From Dehalococcoidia bacterium (GTDB lineage Bacteria > Chloroflexota > Dehalococcoidia > SAR202 > UBA11138), in the NCBI GenBank assembly GCA_012270625.1, contig JAAXHZ010000209.1, positions 1 through 7,165 on the forward strand: a DNA stretch of 7,165 nt. Direction: 5' to 3'. The translations under genes were made by a program, and so were the position numbers. Positions 1-6,326 of the stretch are shown in pieces. The stretch's first letter is position 1. The number at the start of each line of letters is the position of its first letter. A model generated the notes under the pieces. It had not been told where the DNA came from. It saw nothing but the letters and a program-made list of their open reading frames with translations, and searched no databases.

Positions 1-684
1 CCCAGACTGGTGCCGAAGGCCGCGAAACTGGACGAAATCAGCTTTGAAGAGATGCTGGAGCTCGCGAGCTACGGCGCGAAGATGAACCCGCGGTCGATAG
101 AGCTGGGCATGGTGTACGATACGCCGATCCTGGTGGCTTCCAGCTTCTCCGACGTACCGGGCACGTTGATACATGGTGATGCAGACATGAACAAGAACGT
201 GGGCGAGATGCGGAACCGTGTCTCTGGCATAGCGACGGATACGAACGTCGCGAAGATCACCGTGCAGGGAGTCAAGGACCGCCCGGGAATAGCGGCGAGT
301 CTGTTCGAGCCACTGGCGGACGTCGGTATCAGCGTTGACGTGATCGTCCAGAACGCGAGCGTCGGCGGAACGACCGATCTGACGTTTACGGTAAAGAGAG
401 ACGACCTCAGCAGGGCGTCGGCGGTTGTAGAGCGGGTTGCGGAGGATCTGGGCAGCACCGGACTCGTAACGTCGCTCGGACTCGCGAAGGTGAGCGTCGT
501 CGGAACCGGAATGCAGGACGCGCCGGGCTACGCAAGCACGATGTTCAGGACGCTCGCCGACGCGAGCATCAACATCGAGATGATAACCACGTCCGAGATC
601 AGGATCACGTGCATCGTGTCCGAAGACGCGGTTGGTTCAGCCTCGCGCGCGCTGCACACCGCGTTCGACCTGGACGTGGGATAA
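1..684 (+). CDS. lysC: Aspartate kinase, C-terminal part (5' end outside window)
   Basis: Phosphorylates aspartate to aspartyl-phosphate, the first and feedback-controlled step towards lysine, threonine and methionine; cytoplasmic. The reading frame is open from base 1, and the residues there (PRLVP, then KLDEISFEEMLELAS) match the end of the amino-acid kinase domain, so the GTG at 10 is not the real start. About 60 residues of linker follow. A first ACT domain lies at about nt 250-460 (ITVQGVKDRPGIAASLFEPL, then QNASVGGTTDLTF), and a second at about 487-681 (VSVVGTGMQDAPG, then ITTSEIRITCIV and RALHTAF). The two-ACT layout is typical of monofunctional aspartate kinases inhibited by lysine and/or threonine. 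The usual GAKVLHPRS motif reads GAKMNPRS here, one residue short. In-frame ATGs at 187 and 208 lie where some bacteria start a separate beta subunit, but no convincing ribosome site precedes them. The stop is followed 13 bp later by a glycosyltransferase, suggesting co-transcription. Confidence 0.95.
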   Translation, partial: PRLVPKAAKLDEISFEEMLELASYGAKMNPRSIELGMVYDTPILVASSFSDVPGTLIHGDADMNKNVGEMRNRVSGIATDTNVAKITVQGVKDRPGIAASLFEPLADVGISVDVIVQNASVGGTTDLTFTVKRDDLSRASAVVERVAEDLGSTGLVTSLGLAKVSVVGTGMQDAPGYASTMFRTLADASINIEMITTSEIRITCIVSEDAVGSASRALHTAFDLDVG

Positions 685-697
685 CGTCTGGCGCCGA

Positions 698-1429
698 GTG
701 GGTGAGTCCGGCCAACCCCTGCTCTCCGTCGTCATACCTGCGTTCAATGAGTCCGCCCGCATAGTCGCCACACTCGATGAGCTGTCGCGTTACCTTGATG
801 GGCAGGAGTACAGCTCGGAGGTCATCGTCGTAGATGACGGCAGCGTCGATGACACGGCCGACATCGTGCGTCAGTGGGCCGCGGACAGAGCCGATACTTT
901 TCTGATCCGGATTCCCCACGCTGGCAAGGGCTGGGCGGTGAGGTCCGGTATGCTGGCGTCGCGGGGCGCATACCGGCTCATGTGCGACGCTGACCTCGCC
1001 ATGCCCGTCCACTGGATCGGAGCGTTCATAGAAAGAATGGAGACTGGCCTGGACATCGTCATCGGCTCTCGTGAAGCTGCCGGCGCTCGCAGGTTCGACG
1101 AGCCTGCCTATCGACACCTGATGGGACGTATTTTCAACAGAGTCGTTCGGCTGCTCACCGTGAGAGGATTCCAGGATACCCAGTGCGGGTTCAAGTGCTT
1201 CCGAGCGGAGGTGGCTGAGGACCTGTTCAGGCTCCAGCGAACGAGGGGAATGGGGTTCGACGTGGAGATCCTGTTCCTCGCGGTCAAGAGAGGTCTCAGC
1301 ATCGAGGAGATGCCGATCGACTGGTATCATCAGGCGATCAGCAAAGTCCGTCCAGGCGCGGACACGATCGACATGCTCAAGGACACTATCGCCGTCAGGT
1401 TGAGGGACCTCACCCGGAGGTACGGCTGA
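698..1429 (+). CDS. Family 2 glycosyltransferase, dolichyl/polyprenyl-phosphate glucosyltransferase-like (ALG5 type)
   Basis: Likely moves a sugar from a nucleotide-sugar (UDP-glucose in ALG5) to a polyprenyl-phosphate carrier at the cytoplasmic membrane face. With the GTG at 698 it has 243 residues. The GT-A motifs are in order: PAFNE (14-18), VDDGS (45-49), GKG (76-78), the metal-binding DADLA (97-101), GSR (123-125), QDTQCGFKCF (159-168) and GFDVEIL (186-192). The last two blocks favour the ALG5/DPG-synthase branch over DPM1. There is no membrane segment, so it must work with a separate membrane partner or as a peripheral enzyme. The frame extends back to a TTG at 632 inside lysC. I prefer GTG 698 because the family core (SVVIPAFNE) begins about 10 residues later and the extra residues look like lysC read out of frame; neither start has a clear ribosome site. 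It probably relies on translation coming off lysC. The sugar and lipid are unproven. Confidence 0.88.
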   Translation: MGESGQPLLSVVIPAFNESARIVATLDELSRYLDGQEYSSEVIVVDDGSVDDTADIVRQWAADRADTFLIRIPHAGKGWAVRSGMLASRGAYRLMCDADLAMPVHWIGAFIERMETGLDIVIGSREAAGARRFDEPAYRHLMGRIFNRVVRLLTVRGFQDTQCGFKCFRAEVAEDLFRLQRTRGMGFDVEILFLAVKRGLSIEEMPIDWYHQAISKVRPGADTIDMLKDTIAVRLRDLTRRYG

Positions 1430-1464
1430 CGCCCACGGCAGCCCAGCGACGGATTTCGACAGGT

Positions 1465-2229
1465 ATGAGTCGCAGCCCACATGAGGACCAGAGACCGCGC
1501 GTACCGCGCGGTCGTGTGGCCGTTGTCGTCCCCACGTACAACGAAGCCGAGAATCTTCCCGAACTGGCAGGTCGGCTGTTCGCGCTCGACCTCGAAGACC
1601 TCCGGCTATACAGGCTATACATCGTGGACGACGGCTCGCCCGACGGCACTGCCGACGTTGCCCGCAAGCTGTCGGAAGAGTACGAGAACAGAATCGAGGT
1701 CATCTCCAGGAGCGGAAAACAGGGACTGGGGACTGCCTACACCACCGGCTTCGCCAGGGCGCTCGCTGAAGACGTCGATTACGTGGTGCAGATGGACGCC
1801 GATCTCTCCCACGTACCGGAGGAGATTCCGCAGATGCTGGGGAAGCTCGGCCGGTTCGACGTCTCGGTCGGGTCCAGGTACACGAGTGGCGGCGGGCTGG
1901 ATCCGGAGTGGAGTGCGAAGCGCCGGATGCTGAGCGGTATGGGCAACCACCTCATCCGGGCCGTTACGGGAGTGAGGGTCAGGGATGTGACTTCGGGATT
2001 CAAGGCGTATCGGGTAAGCGCGCTGCGATCGCTCGACCTATCGAGGATCAGGTGCGTCGGTTTCGGCTTCCAGGCCGAGGTCGCCCACTACTGCCAGGTC
2101 AACGGCCTGGAAGTGGCTGAGCATCCAATCACGTTCATGGAGCGGACCCGCGGTGTATCCAAGATGTCGGTCAGGATTATTGTCGAGGCAATATGGAAAC
2201 TGACTTTACTCAGGATTAGAACGTTTTAA
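1465..2229 (+). CDS. Polyprenol-phosphate mannose synthase-like family 2 glycosyltransferase (DPM1/Ppm1 type)
   Basis: Predicted to transfer mannose (or a similar sugar) from a GDP-sugar to polyprenyl phosphate, giving a lipid-linked donor for surface glycans or protein glycosylation. It has 254 residues, close to soluble DPM1 proteins. Motifs in order: VVPTYNE (21-27), VDDGSPDGT (54-62), KQGLGTAY (85-92), the metal-binding DADLSH (111-116), GSRY (136-139), DVTSGFKAYR (174-183), and FMERTRGVSKMS (224-235), the C-terminal block characteristic of the DPM1/Ppm1 group. There is no C-terminal GtrA-like or multi-pass membrane domain, so it is the catalytic unit only. ATG 1465 is preceded only by a weak purine stretch; a later start could trim the polar, low-complexity first 17 residues. 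It lies 35 bp after the other glycosyltransferase, in the same orientation, so the two probably form one transcript with lysC. Family assignment is strong; substrate is inferred. Confidence 0.9.
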   Translation: MSRSPHEDQRPRVPRGRVAVVVPTYNEAENLPELAGRLFALDLEDLRLYRLYIVDDGSPDGTADVARKLSEEYENRIEVISRSGKQGLGTAYTTGFARALAEDVDYVVQMDADLSHVPEEIPQMLGKLGRFDVSVGSRYTSGGGLDPEWSAKRRMLSGMGNHLIRAVTGVRVRDVTSGFKAYRVSALRSLDLSRIRCVGFGFQAEVAHYCQVNGLEVAEHPITFMERTRGVSKMSVRIIVEAIWKLTLLRIRTF

Positions 2230-2303
2230 GATGTCGGATAATGCCTTGTATCGTCTCCAATCTATCCGCTAGTATTCCCTAACCTTTGCAGAGGCGAGTG
2301 CAA

Positions 2304-3164
2304 ATGAATGCGCGCGGATTCGAAGAGAGAGAGAAGATTCGCAAGGATCGGGCCAAGAGGGCCGTGGCCCTTGCCATGCACGGAAGATGGGAGCAGGCCG
2401 CGACCATGAACCGCTCTATTGTCAGGGATTTCCCTGACGACCTCGAAGCGTACAATCGCTTGGGCAAGGCGCTCAGTGAGCTGGGCCGCAACCGCGATGC
2501 GAAAGCCGCGTTTGAGTCGGTATTGCAGCGGTCGCCCAACAATTCAATCGCGAAGAAGAACCTTGCCAGGCTGACGAAGCTCTCGGATGACGTCTCCCCG
2601 CGAGTCGCCAAACGTCCGAGCCGGAGCGTCCATGCGTTCATCGAAGAGAGCGGCAAGGCCGGAGTCACCACGCTGACGAAGCCAGCCCCGACCAGCGTGC
2701 TGCTGGAGCTGACTCCCGGAGACCTGGTCAACCTCAGCGTGACGGGCAGGGCGTTGACCGTGACCGATGAGTCAGGCGCATACATAGGCCAGGTGGAGCC
2801 CAGAGTCGGCAGCAGGATAGCAAGGCTGATCAAGGGCGGCAACCGCTATGAAGCCACCGTAACCAGCGCCGAGGACCAGCGGTTGGACGTCATCATCCGC
2901 GAGACCTACAAGAGTCCTTCCCAGATGGGGATAGTTTCGTTTCCACTGCGAGGCAGCGCCGAATACGGTGGCTACCTTCCCAGCCAGGCCATGGCCTACG
3001 ACGCTGGGGACGACGAGATGGAGATTCCGGTTGCCGAGAAGATCGCTGTCAAAGACTGGTCGAATGACGATACTGAGCCGGGAGACGACGAGGCGTTCAG
3101 CCCTGTCATTCATCGGATCATAAACTCGCCCGGCGATGACATGGACGACGACGATGGGTACTAG
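2304..3164 (+). CDS. TPR-repeat protein with C-terminal beta-rich domain and acidic tail, function unknown
   Basis: A 286-residue protein that I cannot assign to a named gene. Residues 1-25 are very basic and helical. About two tetratricopeptide units follow (27-46 and 47-80; GRWEQAATMNRSIVRDFPDD, then AYNRLGKALSELGRNRDAKA), then a charged linker (93-125). Residues 131-215 look like a compact beta barrel (LTPGDLVNLSVTGRALTV, SGAYIGQVEP, GNRYEATVTS), faintly recalling HIRAN-like or other small nucleic-acid-binding folds, though this is only a visual resemblance. The last 50 residues are strongly acidic and end in MDDDDGY. No signal peptide or membrane segment is visible, so it is probably cytoplasmic. 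The ATG at 2304 is chosen because GAGG at 2291-2294 sits 9 nt upstream; an in-frame TTG (2286) and GTG (2298) lie within or next to that site. It starts 74 bp after the glycosyltransferase, so it may have its own promoter. Confidence 0.78.
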   Translation: MNARGFEEREKIRKDRAKRAVALAMHGRWEQAATMNRSIVRDFPDDLEAYNRLGKALSELGRNRDAKAAFESVLQRSPNNSIAKKNLARLTKLSDDVSPRVAKRPSRSVHAFIEESGKAGVTTLTKPAPTSVLLELTPGDLVNLSVTGRALTVTDESGAYIGQVEPRVGSRIARLIKGGNRYEATVTSAEDQRLDVIIRETYKSPSQMGIVSFPLRGSAEYGGYLPSQAMAYDAGDDEMEIPVAEKIAVKDWSNDDTEPGDDEAFSPVIHRIINSPGDDMDDDDGY

Positions 3165-3210
3165 GCGCCGCTCTGTCTAGACGCTCTGCGGCCCAGTTGA
3201 GGACGACGGT

Positions 3211-3480
3211 TCACGCGCTGTCGTCTTCAGCCGCCGTCGCAAGCGGCCGGGGTCGGAAGTACAGCCCCCAGCGCTGCATTAGCTTGTACACTCGCTCGTC
3301 GTTAAGCTCTGTGAGCTGCCTGAAGAATCCGGCCATCGCGTGCGCGTGCATCAGCTCAGGTGAGCAGACCCAGCTCGACTCCGCAGGAACCACGTACAGC
3401 AGACCGTTCTGGTGCTCGCACTCCAGCTCTACGCGCTTACCGCCCTGGTCTGTCTTGACGTTTAGACCAAACTGTCCCAT
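3211..3480 (-). CDS. Small protein of unknown function (89 aa)
   Basis: I do not recognise this family. The start is the ATG at 3480, preceded by AGAGG with 8 nt spacing on the minus strand. A longer form from GTG 3546 is possible but would begin upstream of the transcription start expected from the -10 box at 3547-3552, so I reject it. Residues 1-35 look like beta strands (GQFGLNVKT, RVELECEHQNGLLYVVP) with one cysteine at 21 and another at 39. Residues 41-75 look helical (PELMHAHAMAGFFRQLTELN, then ERVYKLMQRWGLYF), and the end is alanine-rich and acidic. There is no signal peptide or membrane span. The gene faces the TPR gene tail-to-tail with about 46 bp between them and is divergent from the metallo-hydrolase operon. 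The good ribosome site, the promoter and the protein-like composition support a real gene. Confidence 0.68.
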   Translation of the reverse strand: MGQFGLNVKTDQGGKRVELECEHQNGLLYVVPAESSWVCSPELMHAHAMAGFFRQLTELNDERVYKLMQRWGLYFRPRPLATAAEDDSA

Positions 3481-3546
3481 AGACAGCACCTCTCTCAGTC
3501 CGCATCGTGTGGGTAGATCGTACCTGCGCTTCTCCGAGCACGCCAC

Positions 3547-3552
3547 ATTATA
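3547..3552 (-). promoter_or_regulatory. Extended -10 promoter candidate for the 89-aa gene
   Basis: On the minus strand the bases read TTGATATAAT, that is a perfect TATAAT preceded by TGn, an extended -10 element. No good -35 hexamer is seen 16-18 nt upstream, which extended -10 promoters can tolerate. Transcription would begin near 3540, giving a 5' leader of about 60 nt before ATG 3480. Confidence 0.5.
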
Positions 3553-3570
3553 TCAAGCCCCCAGGTCTGG

Positions 3571-3596
3571 TTGACGATATTGGCCGTTGCTATAAT
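3571..3596 (+). promoter_or_regulatory. Extended -10 promoter candidate for the hydrolase-CPBP-trpA-aroH operon
   Basis: TGCTATAAT at 3588-3596 is a perfect TATAAT with a TGn extension. A TTGACG hexamer lies at 3571-3576, but its 14-nt spacing is too short for a standard -35, so the extended -10 probably does the work. Transcription would begin near 3603 with a leader of about 47 nt. It is back-to-back with the minus-strand promoter at 3547-3552, the two boxes lying about 40 bp apart, so one regulator or supercoiling effect could act on both. Confidence 0.55.
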
Positions 3597-3649
3597 CACT
3601 CCGAACCCTGGGCCGCTCGGCTCCGGACAATGTAGGAGGAGAGGAACAG

Positions 3650-4291
3650 ATGGAGGCTCACTTCCAGGACGAAACTATCACCATTCAGAAAATCCAGTGC
3701 GGGCCATACGGGAACAACGCTTACCTCGTGGTGTGCCCGCAAACCAACGAGAGCATCGTGATAGATGCGCCCCCCGATCCGGGCGCCCTGATCCAGGCCG
3801 CGCAGCAGACCGACGTAAAGGTCATACTAATCACCCATAACCACTTCGATCACATCGAGGGTCTGCCGGAAGTGCAGGAAGCGCTCGGCGCTCCAGTGGG
3901 TATTGGCGCGGCTGACGCAGACGGACTGCCCGGCGCGCCCGATCTCCGCATAGAAGACGGTGACGAGATAACCGCAGGCTCGATTACGCTTACCGCGATC
4001 TTCACTCCCGGACACACCGACGGCTCGACCTGCTTCTCGTTCGGGCCGCACCTGTTCACTGGCGATACTCTCTTCCCAAATGGGCCAGGCAGGTCGCGCA
4101 GCCCGGAGGCGCTGGCGCAGCTTCTCGAGAGCGTCAGCACCAGGCTGTTCGTTCTGGACCAGATCGGCGACTTCTATCCCGGACATGGTGACGACGGCAA
4201 CCTGGAGACCGAGAAAGGCAAGTATGAGGCCTTCGCTTCCAGGTCTCATCCGGCAGACCTTCAAGGTGACGTTGACTGGCTGAACAGCTAG
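3650..4291 (+). CDS. Metallo-beta-lactamase-fold hydrolase (glyoxalase II-like)
   Basis: A 213-residue soluble hydrolase with a binuclear metal (usually zinc) site. Metal ligands seen: the HNHFDH signature (H63, H65, D67, H68), H122 in PGHTDGS, D139 in TGDTLF and H179 in PGHGDD. The N-terminal GPYGNNAYLVV and the GPGRS stretch after the aspartate ligand are typical of the short glyoxalase II-like branch, in which thioesters such as S-lactoylglutathione, or other esters, are cleaved. It lacks the long C-terminal substrate domain of classical glyoxalase II, so the true substrate is uncertain. The start is certain: ATG 3650 follows a strong AGGAGGAGAGG site (3634-3644). It is the first gene of a plus-strand run; the CPBP protease gene follows after 46 bp. 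No signal peptide is seen, so it is cytoplasmic. Confidence 0.9.
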   Translation: MEAHFQDETITIQKIQCGPYGNNAYLVVCPQTNESIVIDAPPDPGALIQAAQQTDVKVILITHNHFDHIEGLPEVQEALGAPVGIGAADADGLPGAPDLRIEDGDEITAGSITLTAIFTPGHTDGSTCFSFGPHLFTGDTLFPNGPGRSRSPEALAQLLESVSTRLFVLDQIGDFYPGHGDDGNLETEKGKYEAFASRSHPADLQGDVDWLNS

Positions 4292-4337
4292 CTCCGAGCC
4301 GCAGGCGCGATCTGACTCGCACGCAAGGTAGTTTGCT

Positions 4338-5036
4338 TTGACCGAACATGGGTTTCACGATGTCCGATGGCGAATACGGGACATCGTGCTGGGATCGGTC
4401 GTCGCAATTTTCGCCACCTCGGTCGCACTGATACTGATCGGTCTCGCAGTAGCTGTTGCGGGACGAGAGCAGCTCAGTCCGGTTGAGACGCTTGCGGCAG
4501 CGGCCTCCGAGGTGTTGATCATTTACGTCGTCTGGCGGCTCGCGGTCAGGAGGTACGACCGAGGCGGGTGGGCAGCCATGGGGATTCGCTCTCCAACAAG
4601 CGTCGGCGCTCTTCTGCTGACTCCGGTGATTCTGATCGCCAGCCTGGGATTCACCGCCCTTTACGAGCTGGCTGTCAGGTCGGCTGGCCTGGATCTTCTG
4701 ATACCGGAACAACTGCCGTCCGAGATGTTCGGCGAGGGTGTGCTCAGAGCTATGATTGTCGCTGTCATCGCCGTGTTGATACCGTTTGTCGAGGAGGTAT
4801 TCTTCAGAGGGTTTCTGTTCGCGGGGCTGGCCGCCAGGTTCGGTGCGTTGACTGGACTGATAGTGAGCGCGGCGGTATTTGCCATCGCTCACGCCGACGT
4901 GAAGGTCATGATACCGATCTTCGTCGCGGGCCTTCTGTTCGGATGGGCATACCACAGGACGAAGACCCTCTGGGTACCGATCTCGGCTCATGCCTGCCAG
5001 AACCTGGCGGCCGTAATGTTCCTCGACATTGTGTGA
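4338..5036 (+). CDS. CPBP-family intramembrane metalloprotease
   Basis: A 232-residue multi-pass membrane protein of the CPBP (CAAX protease and bacteriocin-processing, Abi) family. The conserved motifs are present in order: EEVFFRGF (152-159; glutamates 152/153 and R157), FAIAH (181-185, H185) and HACQN (218-222, the HxxxN motif). About six to seven hydrophobic segments can be seen, roughly at 17-41, 54-70, 88-111, 136-151, 168-186, 189-205 and 212-230. Known relatives cleave prenylated CAAX proteins in eukaryotes or act in bacteriocin self-immunity; most bacterial members have no known substrate, and there is no bacteriocin gene here. The TTG at 4338 is chosen because AAGGTA (4325-4330) sits 7 nt upstream; a GTG at 4386 is the alternative. 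The gene lies between the metallo-hydrolase and trpA (21 bp gap), probably in the same transcript although not obviously related to tryptophan synthesis. Confidence 0.9.
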   Translation: MTEHGFHDVRWRIRDIVLGSVVAIFATSVALILIGLAVAVAGREQLSPVETLAAAASEVLIIYVVWRLAVRRYDRGGWAAMGIRSPTSVGALLLTPVILIASLGFTALYELAVRSAGLDLLIPEQLPSEMFGEGVLRAMIVAVIAVLIPFVEEVFFRGFLFAGLAARFGALTGLIVSAAVFAIAHADVKVMIPIFVAGLLFGWAYHRTKTLWVPISAHACQNLAAVMFLDIV

Positions 5037-5057
5037 ACAACCTCAAAAGGAGACGAG

Positions 5058-5876
5058 GTGACCGAGATGCCAAATCGAATCGACACTGTTCTCGGCGAGA
5101 TCCGTGAATCCGGACGGATCGCGCTGGCGCCATTCATTACGGTAGGTTTCCCGGACGTGCCCACCTCAGAGGCGCTCGCCCGTACAATCCTGGAGTCCGG
5201 CGGCGATATGCTGGAGCTGGGCGTTCCCTTCAGCGATCCACTGGCCGACGGCCCTACGATTCAGATGACCAGCTATCGCGCTCTGCAGAACGGCGTTACG
5301 GTCAGGAAGTGCCTAGACGTTGTCCGTCGTCTGCGAGCGCAGGGAGTGGAGTCGCCGCTGGTCTTCCTGGGCTACTACAACCCATATCTCAGGTATGGCC
5401 TGGAGAGATTTCTCGATGATGCCGCTGCCGCCGGTCTCGATGGGATGATCGTGCCGGACCTGCCCACCGAGGAGGCCACGCAGTTCGGAGAGATGTCGGC
5501 CAGTCGCGGTATTCACCTCATCCCGATGCTCACGCCGACCAGCTCCGACGAACGAATCGAGGACGCTTGCAAAGCCGCAGGCGGATTTATATACTGCGTG
5601 AGCCTCACCGGAGTGACGTCTGCGAGGAGATCGCTTTCACAAGCGACCTCTGGACTCGTCGAGCGCATCCGGCAACACACCGATCTGCCAATACTGGTCG
5701 GGTTCGGTGTGTCCAGACCGGAACATCTGGCAGAGATCGGAACATACGCTGAAGGCGCGGCGGTCGGGAGCGCGCTGCTGGACGCGGTGGACAGGGCTCC
5801 ACCGGACGGCAAAGTGGACGCTGCGCGAGAGTTCATCCATGCGCTCAGAGGAATCGACGGCAAGGGCGGCAATTAG
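5058..5876 (+). CDS. trpA: Tryptophan synthase alpha subunit
   Basis: Cleaves indole-3-glycerol phosphate to indole and glyceraldehyde-3-phosphate; the indole is channelled to the beta subunit (TrpB). The protein has 272 residues, the usual length for a TIM-barrel TrpA. The signature LELGVPFSDPLADGPTIQ holds the catalytic pair, E53 and D64, equivalent to E49 and D60 of the E. coli enzyme with the same 11-residue spacing. VFLGYYNPY (102-110), GMIVPDLPTEE (129-139), CVSLTGVTSAR (180-190, the mobile loop region) and VGFGVSRPEH (214-223, phosphate binding) follow. Start: GTG 5058 has GGAG at 5049-5052, 5 nt upstream; ATG 5067 is a close alternative with GAGG 8 nt upstream. The usual partner trpB is not upstream in this window; the preceding gene is the CPBP protease. 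The stop codon abuts the start of the chorismate mutase gene, which suggests coupled translation. Confidence 0.96.
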   Translation: MTEMPNRIDTVLGEIRESGRIALAPFITVGFPDVPTSEALARTILESGGDMLELGVPFSDPLADGPTIQMTSYRALQNGVTVRKCLDVVRRLRAQGVESPLVFLGYYNPYLRYGLERFLDDAAAAGLDGMIVPDLPTEEATQFGEMSASRGIHLIPMLTPTSSDERIEDACKAAGGFIYCVSLTGVTSARRSLSQATSGLVERIRQHTDLPILVGFGVSRPEHLAEIGTYAEGAAVGSALLDAVDRAPPDGKVDAAREFIHALRGIDGKGGN

Positions 5877-6251
5877 ATGACCACTGTCAGAGGACTGCGT
5901 GGCGCGACGACTGCGGACAGCAACACCAGGGACGACATTCTCGATGCGACGCGTGAGCTGTTACAGGAGTTGGTCGAGGCCAACGATGTGAGCGCAGACG
6001 ATATAGCCGCCGTCACGTTCAGCACTACCAGGGACCTCGACGCCGAGTTTCCAGCGGTCGCAGCCAGGGTTGACCTGGGCTGGACTGACGTGGCGATGAT
6101 GTGTGGTCATGAGATGGATGTGCCGGGTGGGCAGGAGAGATGCATCCGCGTGATGATTCTCGTCAACACTAACAAGGAGCCTCACGAACTGAAACGCATC
6201 TACCTGCGCGAGGCTGCGAACCTGCGCGCCAGAAGCGGCAAGCGAGGCTGA
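5877..6251 (+). CDS. aroH: Chorismate mutase, AroH type
   Basis: Rearranges chorismate to prephenate, the committed step to phenylalanine and tyrosine. The 124-residue length and sequence match the small trimeric AroH class known from Bacillus subtilis. It opens with VRGLRGATTADSNT, followed by FSTTRDLDAEFPA, LGWTDV, HEMDVPG, CIRVMI and IYLREA. The active-site residues of the B. subtilis enzyme (R7, E78, R90, Y108, R116) appear here as R8, E79, R91, Y109 and R117, each shifted by one, so it should be active. The ATG directly follows the trpA stop (TAGATG, no gap); a purine-rich AAGGGCGG lies within the end of trpA and may serve as the ribosome site. Pairing with trpA puts two enzymes from competing chorismate branches on one transcript. 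There is no fused prephenate dehydratase, dehydrogenase or regulatory ACT domain. Confidence 0.95.
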   Translation: MTTVRGLRGATTADSNTRDDILDATRELLQELVEANDVSADDIAAVTFSTTRDLDAEFPAVAARVDLGWTDVAMMCGHEMDVPGGQERCIRVMILVNTNKEPHELKRIYLREAANLRARSGKRG

Positions 6252-6266
6252 GCCTCGACCCCTTTT
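6243..6266 (+). terminator. Weak terminator-like hairpin at the aroH stop
   Basis: CGAGGC and GCCTCG form a 6-bp stem around the aroH stop codon TGA, which would be the loop. The run ACCCCTTTT follows. The stem is short and the T-run is offset by five bases, so termination is uncertain; it could also be chance. Confidence 0.3.
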
Positions 6267-6326
6267 AATCCCATACGAGGACTTTTTCTACCGAAACTAT
6301 TGTGGCGCAAGGAGGACATAACGCTC

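Noticed and set aside
605..1480. Long minus-strand open frame opposite the first glycosyltransferase
   Set aside because: The plus strand encodes a clear GT-A enzyme with all motifs; the antisense translation shows no recognisable domain and is a high-GC shadow.
2246..2275. Promoter for the TPR gene (TTGTAT ... TAGTAT, 18-nt spacing)
   Set aside because: It matches consensus at only 3 and 4 of 6 positions; read-through from the glycosyltransferase genes is equally likely.
2279..2842. Minus-strand open frame opposite the TPR gene
   Set aside because: The composition is serine/leucine/arginine-rich as expected from antisense reading; the sense frame has TPR units and a good ribosome site.
3165..3210. 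Bidirectional terminator between the convergent TPR gene and the 89-aa gene
   Set aside because: Only a 5-bp GCCGC/GCGGC pair with a 16-base loop and no T-run; too weak to call.
4134..4991. Long minus-strand open frame opposite the CPBP protease gene
   Set aside because: Low-complexity, very polar translation with no motif, whereas the plus strand carries the complete CPBP signature.
5037..5057. Tryptophan leader peptide or attenuator before trpA
   Set aside because: The gap is only 21 bp, mostly ribosome site, with no room for a leader or hairpin.
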